A DNA stretch of 64,000 bases from Nocardioides sp. Root1257 (GCF_001425175.1 NZ_LMDV01000008.1:1187-65186); one strand, 5' to 3'. Shown: positions 33,990 through 42,477, counted from the stretch's first letter. Notes: generated by a model not told the origin, from the letters alone. Numbers and translations are program-made.

Positions 33990-35018
33990 GTGAGGCTGAC
34001 CTTTCTCGGAGTCCTGACCGCACTGCTCTCCCCGGCGCTCGTCGCGGTCGTCGTCCCGACGCCCGCCGACGCCGCTCCCCCGCGGCTCGTGTCGCGCGCC
34101 GTCGTCCTCGACGTCGAGAACACCAACGCGACCAGCGCCCTGTGCGTGCCCGACAACCAGTCCTACCGCCTGCGGGCCCGCCTGGTCGGGCCGCCCCGCG
34201 CGATCCAGGGCCGCAGCGGACCGCTGCGGGTCAACGTGCTCGTGCACGACGAGGGCACCGGGAGCTGGTTCTGGCACCTGCGTGGGCGGGGCCTGGCCGG
34301 CTACGACTACGCCTCCCGCCTCGCCGCGCGCGGCGAGACCTCTCTCGTGATCGACCGGCTGGGGTACGGCGCCAGCGGGCGCCCGACCTCGACCTGCCTG
34401 GGCGCGCAGGCCGACATGCTCCACCAGGTCGTCCAGCACCTGCGCTCGGGGCGCTACGACTTCGCCGACGCGCGGCTCGGCAGCACGCCGGCGGCCGCCT
34501 CCGTCGTCACGCACGGACTCGGCGTGGGGGCGGCCATCGCCCAGGTCGAGGCGGCCACCTTCGACGACGTCGCCGGTCTGGTCCTGATGTCGTGGACCGA
34601 CCGGACGGCGACCCAGCTCGCCCAGGAGGAGCTGGCCCGGCAGCGCGCCGCCTGCCTCACCGGATCCGCGACCGCGCCGGCCGCCGGCGCGGCGGAGCTC
34701 CGGCACCAGCTCTTCGCGGTGGCGCCCGCCCGCGTGCAACGGGCAGCGGTCGCCCGGCGCGCTGCGGTGCCCTGCGGCGACGTGCTCAGCCGGGCGCCGA
34801 TGCGGCTGGCCTCCGGGCTCGGCGCCGCCCAGGTCGACGCACCGGTGCTGCTGCTCTACGGCGGCGCGGACGCGCTCACCCGTCCCGAGGCCCGCAGCGC
34901 CCAGGCCGCGGCGTACCCGACGAAGGTCACGACGCGCACCTTCGCGGGTGCCGGCAGCGCGCTCCCGCTGGAGCGTCCCGGCCCGGTCGCCGCGACCGTG
35001 CTGCGCTGGCTCCGGTAG
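33990..35018 (+). CDS. Secreted alpha/beta-hydrolase-fold protein lacking the nucleophile serine
   Basis: A 342-residue protein with a signal peptide (LTFLGVLTALLSPALVAVVV, cleavage near ADAAPP). The fold is an alpha/beta hydrolase: LRVNVLVHDEGTGSWFWHLR opens the core, SLVIDRLGYGASGRP is strand 4, and VLLLYGGADALTRPEA is the acid-bearing strand. The nucleophile elbow reads T-H-G-L-G (Gly176) where GHSxG is expected, and the usual C-terminal His is not obvious (FAGAGSALPLERP). It may therefore be non-catalytic. The GTG start follows a TAGGTT -10 box, so it is probably leaderless. Confidence 0.78.
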   Translation: MRLTFLGVLTALLSPALVAVVVPTPADAAPPRLVSRAVVLDVENTNATSALCVPDNQSYRLRARLVGPPRAIQGRSGPLRVNVLVHDEGTGSWFWHLRGRGLAGYDYASRLAARGETSLVIDRLGYGASGRPTSTCLGAQADMLHQVVQHLRSGRYDFADARLGSTPAAASVVTHGLGVGAAIAQVEAATFDDVAGLVLMSWTDRTATQLAQEELARQRAACLTGSATAPAAGAAELRHQLFAVAPARVQRAAVARRAAVPCGDVLSRAPMRLASGLGAAQVDAPVLLLYGGADALTRPEARSAQAAAYPTKVTTRTFAGAGSALPLERPGPVAATVLRWLR

Positions 35019-35035
35019 GACTCAGGCGGTAGGAC

Positions 35036-35560
35036 TCAGGCGCCGGCCTGGCGCGGGGCCGTCGGGTCGGCACCCTCGCCACCCTGCTCGCGGGCGACGT
35101 ACTCCTCGATGTCCTCGACGTCGTCGAGGTTGCGCTTCACCACGGCCAGCAGGTCGCTCATCGTGGCGACCTCCTCGACCTGCTCCTTGATGAACCACTG
35201 CATGAACTGCTCGGAGGCGAAGTCGAACTCCTCGCGAGCGATCCGGAGCAGCGCGTTGATCTGGTCGGTGACCCGCTTCTCCTGGGCCAGCGCGAGCTCG
35301 ACCGGCCCGACGACGTCCCCGAAGTCGCTGACCGGCGCCTCGACGGCGGGGATGGTCACGTCCGCGTCGGTGTCGAGGAGGTACTGCACCATCATCATCG
35401 CGTGGCCGCGCTCCTCGAGCGCCTGCGCGTAGAAGAAGGCGGCCATCTGCGGCATGGTCAGGGCGTCGTAGTAGATCGCGCACGTGAGGTACTGATTGTG
35501 CGCGGAGAGCTCGTTGCCGATCTGGACGTTGAGCTGGTCGACGAAACGGGGCGCGGCCAC
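35036..35560 (-). CDS. Ferritin
   Basis: A 174-residue four-helix ferritin. Ferroxidase ligands lie in IGNELSAHNQYL (helix A), ALEERGHAMMM (helix B) and QFMQWFIKEQVEEVA (helix C/D). It stores iron as ferric mineral after oxidising Fe(II). The GTG at 35560 is chosen because AAGGAG lies 5-10 nt upstream; a longer frame upstream has no ribosome site. It lies just downstream of a small Cys-rich basic protein gene on the same strand. Confidence 0.92.
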   Translation of the reverse strand: MAAPRFVDQLNVQIGNELSAHNQYLTCAIYYDALTMPQMAAFFYAQALEERGHAMMMVQYLLDTDADVTIPAVEAPVSDFGDVVGPVELALAQEKRVTDQINALLRIAREEFDFASEQFMQWFIKEQVEEVATMSDLLAVVKRNLDDVEDIEEYVAREQGGEGADPTAPRQAGA

Positions 35561-35603
35561 GGGGGCTCCTTGGTCAGAGGGCGGGGTCGGCGATGACGGT
35601 CGG

Positions 35604-35795
35604 TCAGGCTGCCTTCGCAAGCTTCTTCTTGGTGACCTTCTTGCCGTCGACCGTGACGAGCTTGCGCTTCTTGACCGTATACCCGTCGGGCAGGGTGCCT
35701 TCCTTCAGCATCCGCAGCGGGCAGCGCCCGCACTTCGACTTCGAGACGCAGCACTCCACCTTGGGGAGCTTGCGCACCTTCGACTTCTTGCCCAC
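35604..35795 (-). CDS. Small basic four-cysteine protein
   Basis: A 63-residue, lysine-rich protein. Four cysteines are grouped as VECCVSKSKCGRCPLRM (CC-x5-C-x2-C), suggesting a zinc or iron site. The rest is strongly basic (KKRKLVTVDGKKVTKKKLA), as in nucleic-acid-binding small proteins. The function is not recognised. It sits 43 bp upstream of the ferritin gene on the same strand, which hints at a link to iron or oxidative metabolism. The start ATG is near the GGAACGG-like upstream purines; confidence in the frame comes from codon bias and the Cys cluster. Confidence 0.7.
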   Translation of the reverse strand: MGKKSKVRKLPKVECCVSKSKCGRCPLRMLKEGTLPDGYTVKKRKLVTVDGKKVTKKKLAKAA

Positions 35796-35875
35796 GCGCG
35801 GAACGGTAACACGGAGATAAGGGCAGGCTTACCTCAACGTGATCGGCGAGACACGTTCGTCGTTCCACCACGGCC

Positions 35876-35896
35876 ACTATTCACTGTGTGTATAGT
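35876..35896. promoter_or_regulatory. Promoter/operator of the PadR operon
   Basis: ACTAT-N11-ATAGT is a 21-bp inverted repeat whose right arm includes the -10-like TATAGT (35891-35896), 7 nt before the ATG at 35904. A PadR dimer bound here would cover the -10 box, giving autorepression. The message would be leaderless. Confidence 0.5.
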
Positions 35897-35903
35897 CCGC
35901 CGC

Positions 35904-36413
35904 ATGAGCACCGCCCTCCCCCTCCTCGCCCTCCTCGAGCAGGAGCCGGCCCACGGCTACACCCTCAAGCAGCGCTACGACGACCGCTTCGCCCGCACCC
36001 GCCCGCTCGCGTTCGGCCAGGTGTACGCCGCCCTCTCCCGCTTCGAGACCAAGGGCTGGGCCGAGGTGACCGAGGTCGAGGTCGTCGACGGCCCGGAGCG
36101 CAAGCGCTACCGGATCACCGAGGACGGGGTCGAGGCGGTCACCGCCTGGGTCTACGCCCCTCATCAACCCACGGAGTTCGCGATGAGCAACCTCTACACG
36201 CGGGTCAGCGTGGCCCTGACCTCCGGCCGCTCGGCCGCCGAGGTGCTGGACCGACAGCGGGTGCAGCACCTGGCGCGGATGCGCGAGCTCACCACGCAGC
36301 GCAAGGAGGCCGACGCCGTGGCACAGCTCGCGATCACCTACGAGCTGGCGCACCTCGACGCGGACCTGCGCTGGATCGAGGAGGCCGGAGCCCGGCTGGA
36401 GGAGCTCCGATGA
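35904..36413 (+). CDS. PadR-family transcriptional regulator
   Basis: A 169-residue PadR regulator. The winged helix occupies residues 1-85 (LLALLEQEPAHGYTLKQRYD, LAFGQVYAALSRFETKGWAE, RKRYRITEDGVEAV). A C-terminal helical dimerisation domain follows (VLDRQRVQHLARMRELTTQR). It is followed with ATGA overlap by ABC exporter genes, the usual PadR-plus-exporter arrangement in which the regulator senses a drug or peptide. Likely autoregulated through the inverted repeat at 35876. Confidence 0.9.
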   Translation: MSTALPLLALLEQEPAHGYTLKQRYDDRFARTRPLAFGQVYAALSRFETKGWAEVTEVEVVDGPERKRYRITEDGVEAVTAWVYAPHQPTEFAMSNLYTRVSVALTSGRSAAEVLDRQRVQHLARMRELTTQRKEADAVAQLAITYELAHLDADLRWIEEAGARLEELR

Positions 36414-37093
36414 GGCCCGGACCGGCTGTCCTGGAGGCCCGCGGCCTCACCGTCCGGTACGGCGAGACCACGGCCGTCGACTCCGTCGACCTGGCGATCG
36501 CGCCCGGGTCGCGGACGGCGGTCATGGGCCCGTCGGGGTCTGGCAAGTCGACGCTCGTCCACGCCCTGGCCGGCGTGGTGCGGCCCGCCGCCGGTGAGAT
36601 CTGGTTCGAGGACGTGCGGCTCGACCAGCTGAGCGAGTCCGAGCGCAGCCGACGGAGGCTGTCCCGGATGGGGATGGTCCTGCAGTTCGGCGACCTGGTC
36701 CCCGAGCTCACCGTGGTCGAGAACGTGATGCTGCCGCTGCAGGTCCTCGGCGAGCGGGCCCGGCCGGCCCGCGCGCGGGCGCTCGAGCTGCTCGACGCCC
36801 TCGGGGTCGCCGACCTGGCCGACCGGCGTACCGGAGCGGTCTCCGGCGGCCAGGTCCAGCGGGCGGCCGTCGCCCGGTCCTTGGTGCACGGCCCGGCCGT
36901 GGTGCTGGCTGACGAGCCCACGGGGGCGCTCGACAGCCTGACCGCGGAGCAGGTGCTGGACACGATGGTCTCGGTGACGGCCGCCGCCGGCGCAGCCCTG
37001 GTCGTGGTCACCCACGACCACGTGGTCGCCTCGCACCTCGACGACCTCGTCGTCGTCCGCGACGGCCGGGTCGCCGAGCGAGTGGTCGCGTGA
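36410..37093 (+). CDS. ABC transporter ATPase (MacB/LolD type)
   Basis: A 227-residue ATPase with Walker A GPSGSGKST, the Q-loop in MVLQFGDLVPELTV, signature SGGQVQRAAVARSL, Walker B VVLADEPTGALD and switch VVTHDHVVA. The size and LADEPTGALD pattern belong to the MacB/LolD exporter group, which works with FtsX-like permeases. ATGA overlap upstream with padR; GTGA overlap downstream with the permease. Confidence 0.92.
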   Translation: MRPGPAVLEARGLTVRYGETTAVDSVDLAIAPGSRTAVMGPSGSGKSTLVHALAGVVRPAAGEIWFEDVRLDQLSESERSRRRLSRMGMVLQFGDLVPELTVVENVMLPLQVLGERARPARARALELLDALGVADLADRRTGAVSGGQVQRAAVARSLVHGPAVVLADEPTGALDSLTAEQVLDTMVSVTAAAGAALVVVTHDHVVASHLDDLVVVRDGRVAERVVA

Positions 37094-38982
37094 CGTCGCT
37101 GCGGCTCGGGCTGCGGCTCGCGATCACGCCCGCCGCCCGGCTGCGGACCGCGCTGCTGGCGGTCGCCGCGATGCTCGGGGCGGCCATCCTCCTCGTCACG
37201 TTCGCCGCCGGCCACCACCAGCTGGTCACCGCGACGACGTACCAGAACGAGATGCCGCGACTGGTCGCCGTGATCATCGCGGTCGTCGGGCTCCCCTGCG
37301 CCGTGCTGGTGGCGACGGTCGCCCGGCTCTCGGCCTCGCTGCGCGACCGCCGGCTGGCCAACCTCCGCCTGATCGGGCTGACCGCCAACCAGACCCGGCT
37401 GGTCGGGACCGGCGAGGCCGGCGGCGCCGCCCTCGTCGGCGCCGTCCTGGGCTGGGTCGTCTTCTGGCTGGTCCGGCCCCTGCTGCTCGGGCATGCCCCG
37501 GCCGGACCTGCCTGGGGCGAGTTCTTCGCGCCCACCCCGCTCGACCAGGTCCTCGTGGTCGTCGGCGTGCCGGCGCTCGCGATCCTCGCCAGCGTGGCGC
37601 CGGCGCGGTCCTCGGTCGACGACGCGCTCGCCATCACCCGTCGTGCGGACCGGCGCCCTCCGGGCTGGTGGCGCCTCCTCCCCCTCGTCGCCGGTGTCGC
37701 GCTCTGCCTGACGGTCGTGCTGTCCGAGCACCACGGCGACGAGATCTCGGACCAGCAGGTGGTCACCCTCTTCGGCGGCATCGGCCTGACGGCCGTCGGC
37801 ATGCTCCTGGTGCTGCCGGTGCTCGTCCGGCTGCTGACCCGCCTCACCTCCGGCCGCGCGCTCGGCCCTGCCCAGCGGATCGCCGTGCGCCGGCTCGAGG
37901 CGCAGCCGGCGGGGGTCGCGCGCATCATCGCGGCCCTCCTGATCGGCCTGTTCCTCGCGACCGGCGCGCGCTTCGTGCTGGTCGCCTTCGAGAGCACCCC
38001 GCAGTACGCGACCCAGGCGCGCGACATCGAGCGCGGCCAGCGCGTCACCGTGCTCGCGTCCCGGGCCGAGGCACCGGACACGGCGGCGCGGCTCGCCGCC
38101 GTCGACGGCGTCCACGACGTCATCGACCTGCCGACCCTGTCCGTCGCCGGCACGGGGACCCAGGCGATCGTCGCCACCTGCGCCGACCTCGCCCGGCTCG
38201 ATGCCGCGCTCAGCGACTGCCGCGACGGCGAGGCGATGTGGCTCGGCATCGACGAGAGCGACTTCATCACCGAGTACGCCGCCGACGCCGTGCGCGGCGG
38301 CCAGGTGACCTGGTCGACCGACACCGATGACGCGTCCGACGCCGAGGTCCCGGTCGTGCGGCTGCCGCTCGACCTCCCGACCATGTCGACGACCGGGGCG
38401 CACGCGTCCACCGACGCCCTCTCGCCGCTCTACGCCAGCGTGATCATCCCGCCGACGCTGGTGGGCGACCTGCCGAGCAGCACCCAGCACACCTTCCTGG
38501 TCGTCGGCGGGCCGGGTCGCGACCTCGGCACGCGCCTGGCCGCTGCCGGCTTCGCGGCCCAGGACGGTGGCTACTACGACGACTACGACTTCGTCGCGAC
38601 GATGAGCTCGGTCATCTGGATCGTCGCGGGCGTCGTGCTCGCGGTGGGCCTGCTCGCCCTCACGGTGTCCACGATCGACCGCGGCGCCCAGCGTCGCAAG
38701 GAGGTCGTCGCGCTCCAGCTGGTCGGGCTCGGCCGGGGTGTGATCCGCCGGGCGCAGGGCCTCGAGACCGCCGTGCCCGTCGTCCTCGGCTCCGTGCTGG
38801 CCGTCGGCCTCGGCGCGCTGGCCGGCGCGACGTACCTCAGCCTCGACGAGAGCTCCACGATCCCGTGGGACCAGACGCTCGTCCTGGGACTGGTCGCGAT
38901 CGCCGGCGGGGTCGGGGTCGCGCTGGTGTCGATGATCGCCTGCGCGCCGCGACTGCGTCCCGAGGAGATCCGCGCGGAGTAG
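37090..38982 (+). CDS. FtsX-like ABC transporter permease
   Basis: A 630-residue permease with ten or so predicted helices and two FtsX-type halves. The first spans about residues 20-130 (LLAVAAMLGAAILLVTFAAG) and the last about 520-620 (IVAGVVLAVGLLALTVSTID). A soluble extracytoplasmic region lies between about residues 300 and 500. SLRDRRLANLRLIGLT and AQRRKEVVALQLVGLGRG are the coupling-loop motifs seen in lipid or peptide exporters. Acts with the ATPase just upstream. GTG start in a GTGA overlap. Confidence 0.88.
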   Translation: MTSLRLGLRLAITPAARLRTALLAVAAMLGAAILLVTFAAGHHQLVTATTYQNEMPRLVAVIIAVVGLPCAVLVATVARLSASLRDRRLANLRLIGLTANQTRLVGTGEAGGAALVGAVLGWVVFWLVRPLLLGHAPAGPAWGEFFAPTPLDQVLVVVGVPALAILASVAPARSSVDDALAITRRADRRPPGWWRLLPLVAGVALCLTVVLSEHHGDEISDQQVVTLFGGIGLTAVGMLLVLPVLVRLLTRLTSGRALGPAQRIAVRRLEAQPAGVARIIAALLIGLFLATGARFVLVAFESTPQYATQARDIERGQRVTVLASRAEAPDTAARLAAVDGVHDVIDLPTLSVAGTGTQAIVATCADLARLDAALSDCRDGEAMWLGIDESDFITEYAADAVRGGQVTWSTDTDDASDAEVPVVRLPLDLPTMSTTGAHASTDALSPLYASVIIPPTLVGDLPSSTQHTFLVVGGPGRDLGTRLAAAGFAAQDGGYYDDYDFVATMSSVIWIVAGVVLAVGLLALTVSTIDRGAQRRKEVVALQLVGLGRGVIRRAQGLETAVPVVLGSVLAVGLGALAGATYLSLDESSTIPWDQTLVLGLVAIAGGVGVALVSMIACAPRLRPEEIRAE

Positions 38983-39348
38983 GTGCGGTTTGTGCGGGCC
39001 TGCCCCGGGCATCACCCTCCCGTGACCACCTCTCCGGCGCCCGCACCCGCCCGGCCCTCAGCACCGGCGCCGGGCGCGGCCGCCGCAGTCGCCGGTGTCC
39101 TCTTCGGCCTCGCGGTCGTCCTCGGCGTGGTCGCCGTGGTCTACCTCGTCCTGGAGCTGTCCGGCGCTCCGGGCTCCACCGTCGTCTGCGGCAACCGGGA
39201 CACCAGCATGGGCGAGTGCCTGCTCGCGTTGCAGGTGAGCCGCTCCCAGGCGATGCAGACGTGGAGCATCAGCCTCAGCCTGGTCGCCGGCTCCATGGCA
39301 TCGGCCGGATCCGGCGCGGTCGCCCTGCTGGTCCTCCGGCGCCGCTGA
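38983..39348 (+). CDS. Small hypothetical membrane protein
   Basis: A 121-residue protein (108 if it starts at GTG 39022, VTTSPAPAP). A Pro/Ala-rich N-terminus is followed by one strong helix (AAVAGVLFGLAVVLGVVAVV), a short loop with two cysteines (VVCGNRDTSMGECLLAL) and a second helix (LVAGSMASAGSGAVALLVL). Not recognised. It directly follows the permease stop and may be cotranscribed. Neither start has a convincing ribosome site. Confidence 0.55.
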   Translation: MRFVRACPGHHPPVTTSPAPAPARPSAPAPGAAAAVAGVLFGLAVVLGVVAVVYLVLELSGAPGSTVVCGNRDTSMGECLLALQVSRSQAMQTWSISLSLVAGSMASAGSGAVALLVLRRR

Positions 39349-39350
39349 CC

Positions 39351-39950
39351 TCAGTCGAGACCGGCGACCAGCCGCCAGCCGTCGGCGTCCTTCTCCAGCT
39401 CGATCACGCCGCAGTTCGCGAGCGAGATCCCGAGACCCCGCGTCCGCGGCAGTCCTACGAGCTGCGGGAGCGTCGCGAGGATCGCGCCGCCGTGGCTGAC
39501 CACCAGCACCGTCTCGCCCGGATGGGCATCGGCGGCCTCGTCGAGCACCGCGCCGACCCGCCGGACGAAGTCCGAGATCAGCTCTCCGCCGTCGATGCGG
39601 GTCGCGTCGTCCCCCGCCGCCCACTGCCGGAAGACGCCGCTGAAGTACTCCTGCTCGCCCGTCGTCGTGCCGGCGAGCGAGCCGACGCCGTACTCACGCA
39701 GGCCCTCGCGCACGACGACGTCGACCCCCAGCCCGGAGGCCGCGATCTCGGCCGTCTGGACGGCACGCGAGAGCGAGCTCGTCCAGACGCGCGCGATCCG
39801 CTCGCCCTTCAGCCGGTCCGCGAGCTCGGCCGCCTGACCACGGCCGAGCATCGTCAGGCTCCCGCCGTCGTCGGAGCACACCTCGGTCTCGTACTCCGCC
39901 TCGCCGTGGCGCGCCACGAGGATGCGCGCGGGGCACTGCAGAGAGGTCAT
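39351..39950 (-). CDS. Histidine phosphatase family protein
   Basis: A 199-residue phosphoglycerate-mutase-like phosphatase. The catalytic RHG motif is ILVARHGEAEYE near residue 14, a second Arg lies in WTSSLSRAVQTAEIA, Glu in LREYGVGSLAG, and the second His in VLVVSHGGAILATL. Acts on small phospho-compounds; the substrate is unknown. Its start codon overlaps the stop of the mutase gene upstream (ATGA), so the two are translated together. Confidence 0.88.
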   Translation of the reverse strand: MTSLQCPARILVARHGEAEYETEVCSDDGGSLTMLGRGQAAELADRLKGERIARVWTSSLSRAVQTAEIAASGLGVDVVVREGLREYGVGSLAGTTTGEQEYFSGVFRQWAAGDDATRIDGGELISDFVRRVGAVLDEAADAHPGETVLVVSHGGAILATLPQLVGLPRTRGLGISLANCGVIELEKDADGWRLVAGLD

Positions 39951-41968
39951 CCGTCGAGACCGTTGGCCTTCCGGATCACGTCGACGATGCCGCCCATGAT
40001 CTCGGTCAGCCCGTAGTCCTTCGGCGTGTAGACGGCCGCGACCCCGAGCTCGCGCAGCTTGCGGCCGTCGGAGTCCGGGATGATCCCGCCGACGATCACC
40101 GGCACGTCGGCCAGACCGGCCTCGCGCAGCCCGTCGAGGACGTCGGGCACCAGCTCCATGTGGGACCCGGAGAGGATCGAGAGGCCGATGCAGTGCACGT
40201 CCTCGGCGACGGCGGCGGCCACGATCTGCTCGGGCGTGAGCCGGATGCCCTGGTAGACGACCTCGAAGCCCGCGTCGCGCGCGCGTACGGCGACCTGCTC
40301 GGCGCCGTTGGAGTGGCCGTCGAGCCCGGGCTTGCCGACCAGCAGCCGCAGCCGACCGCCCAGCTCGTCGCCCGTCGCCCGGACCCGCTCGCGGACGGCC
40401 GTCAGCTCGGCCCCGGCCTCAGCGACGACGGCGCCGCTGACGCCGGTCGGGCCGCGGTACTCGCCGAAGACCTCGCGCAGGGTCGCCGCCCACTCTCCCG
40501 TGGTCGCGCCCGAGCGAGCCGCGGCGAGCGTCGGCGCCATCAGGTTGGCCTCGGTCTTGGCGGCGGCAGCGAGCGCGGCCAGCGCCTCGGCCACCTCGGT
40601 CTCGTCGCGCTGCGCCTTCCAGGCCTCGACGCTCGCCCGGGCGGTCTTCTCGGCCTCGGGGTCGGCGGCCATGATCGCGCCGTCCAGGTCGGCGGTCAGC
40701 GGGGACGGCTCGGTCGTCTCGTACTTGTTGACGCCCACGATGACCTCCTCGCCCGACTCGATCCGGGCCCGGCGGGCGGCGTGCGAGGAGACCAGCTCGG
40801 ACTTCATGTACTCGACCGCCGCGATCGCACCGCCCATCGCCTGCACGCGGTCGATCTCGGCCTTCGCGCCCTCGACCAGCTCCGCGACCTTGGCCTCGAT
40901 GACGTGCGAGCCGTCGAAGATGTCGTCGTACTCCAGCAGGTCGGACTCGAAGGCGAGCACCTGCTGCAGGCGCAGCGACCACTGCTGGTCCCACGGACGC
41001 GGCAGGCCGAGCGCCTCGTTCCACGCGGGCAGCTGGAGGGCGCGGGCGCGGGCGTTCTTGGAGAGCGTCACGCCGAGCATCTCCAGCACGATGCGCTGCA
41101 CGTTGTTCTCCGGCTGGGCCTCGGTCAGGCCGAGCGAGTTGACCTGCACGCCGTAGCGGAAGCGGCGCATCTTGGGGTCCTGGACGCCGTACCGCTCGCG
41201 CGTGATCTCGTCCCACAGCTGGTCGAAGGCCCGCATCTTGCAGGTCTCCTCGACGAACCGCACGCCGGCGTTGACGAAGAACGAGATCCGGCCGACGACC
41301 TTCTCGAAGTCCTCGGCGTCGACCTGTCCGGCGTCCTTGACCTGGTCGAGCACGGCGATCGCGGTGCTCAGCGCGTAGGCGAGCTCCTGTGTCGGCGTCG
41401 CACCGGCCTCCTGCAGGTGGTAGCTGCAGATGTTGATCGGGTTCCACTTCGGGATCTGGTGGACCGTGTAGGCGATCATGTCGGCGATCAGCCGCATCGA
41501 GGCCTCGGGCGGGAACGCGTAGGTCCCGCGGGACAGGTACTCCTTGATGATGTCGTTCTGGGTGGTGCCGGCCAGCTGGGCGGCGACCTCCTCAGGCGTG
41601 CTGTCGGGGTTCTGCTCCTCGGCGACCACCTGGTACATCGCGAGCATCCACATCGCGACGGCGTTGATCGTCATCGAGGTGTTCATCTCGGTGAGCGGGA
41701 TGTCCTCGAAGAGGCGCCGCATCTCGCCGAGGTGCGGGATCGGCACGCCGACCTTGCCGACCTCGCCGCGCGAGAGCGGGGAGTCGGGGTCGTAGCCGGT
41801 CTGCGTGGGCAGGTCGAAGGCGACCGAGAGCCCGGTCTGGCCCTTGGCGAGGTTGGTCCGGTACAGCGCGTTCGAGGCCGCGGCCGTCGAGTGGCCGGAG
41901 TAGGTGCGCATCAGCCACGGCCGGTCCTTGGCGTGGCTCGCGGCCGGGTGGGACTGCGGGTCGCTCAT
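39947..41968 (-). CDS. meaA: MeaA-type (ethylmalonyl-CoA) B12-dependent mutase
   Basis: A 673-residue single-chain acyl-CoA mutase. The N-terminal TIM barrel starts RPWLMRTYSGHSTAAASNAL and contains GLSVAFDLPTQTGYDPDSPL and EMNTSMTINAVAMW. The C-terminal B12-binding domain has the DxHxxG signature in KPGLDGHSNGAEQ, then CIGLSILSGSH and VIVGGIIPDSDG. The sequence closely follows Streptomyces MeaA. Ethylmalonyl-CoA mutase converts ethylmalonyl- to methylsuccinyl-CoA in the ethylmalonyl-CoA pathway. Neither ccr nor ecm partners are in the window, but a cobalamin adenosyltransferase is 1.1 kb away. Confidence 0.9.
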   Translation of the reverse strand: MSDPQSHPAASHAKDRPWLMRTYSGHSTAAASNALYRTNLAKGQTGLSVAFDLPTQTGYDPDSPLSRGEVGKVGVPIPHLGEMRRLFEDIPLTEMNTSMTINAVAMWMLAMYQVVAEEQNPDSTPEEVAAQLAGTTQNDIIKEYLSRGTYAFPPEASMRLIADMIAYTVHQIPKWNPINICSYHLQEAGATPTQELAYALSTAIAVLDQVKDAGQVDAEDFEKVVGRISFFVNAGVRFVEETCKMRAFDQLWDEITRERYGVQDPKMRRFRYGVQVNSLGLTEAQPENNVQRIVLEMLGVTLSKNARARALQLPAWNEALGLPRPWDQQWSLRLQQVLAFESDLLEYDDIFDGSHVIEAKVAELVEGAKAEIDRVQAMGGAIAAVEYMKSELVSSHAARRARIESGEEVIVGVNKYETTEPSPLTADLDGAIMAADPEAEKTARASVEAWKAQRDETEVAEALAALAAAAKTEANLMAPTLAAARSGATTGEWAATLREVFGEYRGPTGVSGAVVAEAGAELTAVRERVRATGDELGGRLRLLVGKPGLDGHSNGAEQVAVRARDAGFEVVYQGIRLTPEQIVAAAVAEDVHCIGLSILSGSHMELVPDVLDGLREAGLADVPVIVGGIIPDSDGRKLRELGVAAVYTPKDYGLTEIMGGIVDVIRKANGLDG

Positions 41969-41991
41969 GGATCCGAGGGTAGGACGGCGAC

Positions 41992-42003
41992 TACCGATTG
42001 GTA
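41992..42003. promoter_or_regulatory. Palindrome upstream of meaA
   Basis: TACC-GATT-GGTA is a perfect inverted repeat 24 bp upstream of the meaA start, next to a TACCCT -10-like sequence on the minus strand (41981-41976). A regulator bound here could control meaA. Confidence 0.4.
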
Positions 42004-42025
42004 ACCGCTGGCGCGTGTGGACAAT

Positions 42026-42061
42026 CTGACATTGCGGCTGACATTGCGGCTGACGTTGCGG
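42026..42061. repeat. Three 12-bp tandem repeats (iterons) upstream of meaA
   Basis: CTGACATTGCGG occurs twice in direct succession (42026-42037, 42038-42049) and is followed by CTGACGTTGCGG (42050-42061). The block lies in the 101-bp gap, 58-93 bp upstream of meaA and just after the stop of the STAS gene. Evenly phased 12-bp units suggest a cooperative protein-binding site, though slipped-strand duplication could also explain it. Confidence 0.7.
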
Positions 42062-42069
42062 CCAGACGC

Positions 42070-42378
42070 TCAGGCCGACGCGGCGACCCGCTCCACCTCG
42101 ACCATCCGGCTCATCCGGGTGAGCGTGAGCATGCGGCGTACGGACGGACCGCAGCCACGCAGCGTGAGGTGGTGCCCGGAGCGGGATGCCTGCCGGGTGG
42201 CGACCGCGAGCACCTTGAGTGCGGTCATGTCGATGGCGGTCACGTCGGTGAGGTCGATGACGACGTCCTCGTCGTGGCCGTGCAGGTGCTCGTAGATCGC
42301 GTTGCGGACCTCCCACGTGCTGCGCACGTCGAAGTCACCGCTGAGGAGGATGGTCGGACCGTCGGTCAGGATCTCCAT
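42070..42378 (-). CDS. STAS-domain protein (anti-sigma-factor antagonist type)
   Basis: A 102-residue single STAS domain: ILTDGPTILLSGDFDVRSTW, then VVIDLTDVTAIDMTALKVLA. The phosphorylatable Ser/Thr of SpoIIAA-type antagonists would fall in AIDMTALKVL (Thr). Such proteins release sigma factors from anti-sigma kinases. The start at 42378 is chosen because GGGGAA lies about 8 nt upstream. No kinase or sigma gene is adjacent. Confidence 0.82.
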   Translation of the reverse strand: MEILTDGPTILLSGDFDVRSTWEVRNAIYEHLHGHDEDVVIDLTDVTAIDMTALKVLAVATRQASRSGHHLTLRGCGPSVRRMLTLTRMSRMVEVERVAASA

Positions 42379-42477
42379 CGGTGTTCCCCGTTTCTCGGGG
42401 CCCCCGCCCCGATCAGCCATCGCTTGGCCTGTCACCCACTATGACGCGCACAACACCCGGATGGTTGCCTCTGTTCC

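Noticed and set aside
36334..39015. An 893-codon minus-strand frame across the PadR/ABC genes
   Set aside because: Antisense shadow of three overlapping, clearly coding genes; composition is low-complexity Arg/Asp/Gly.
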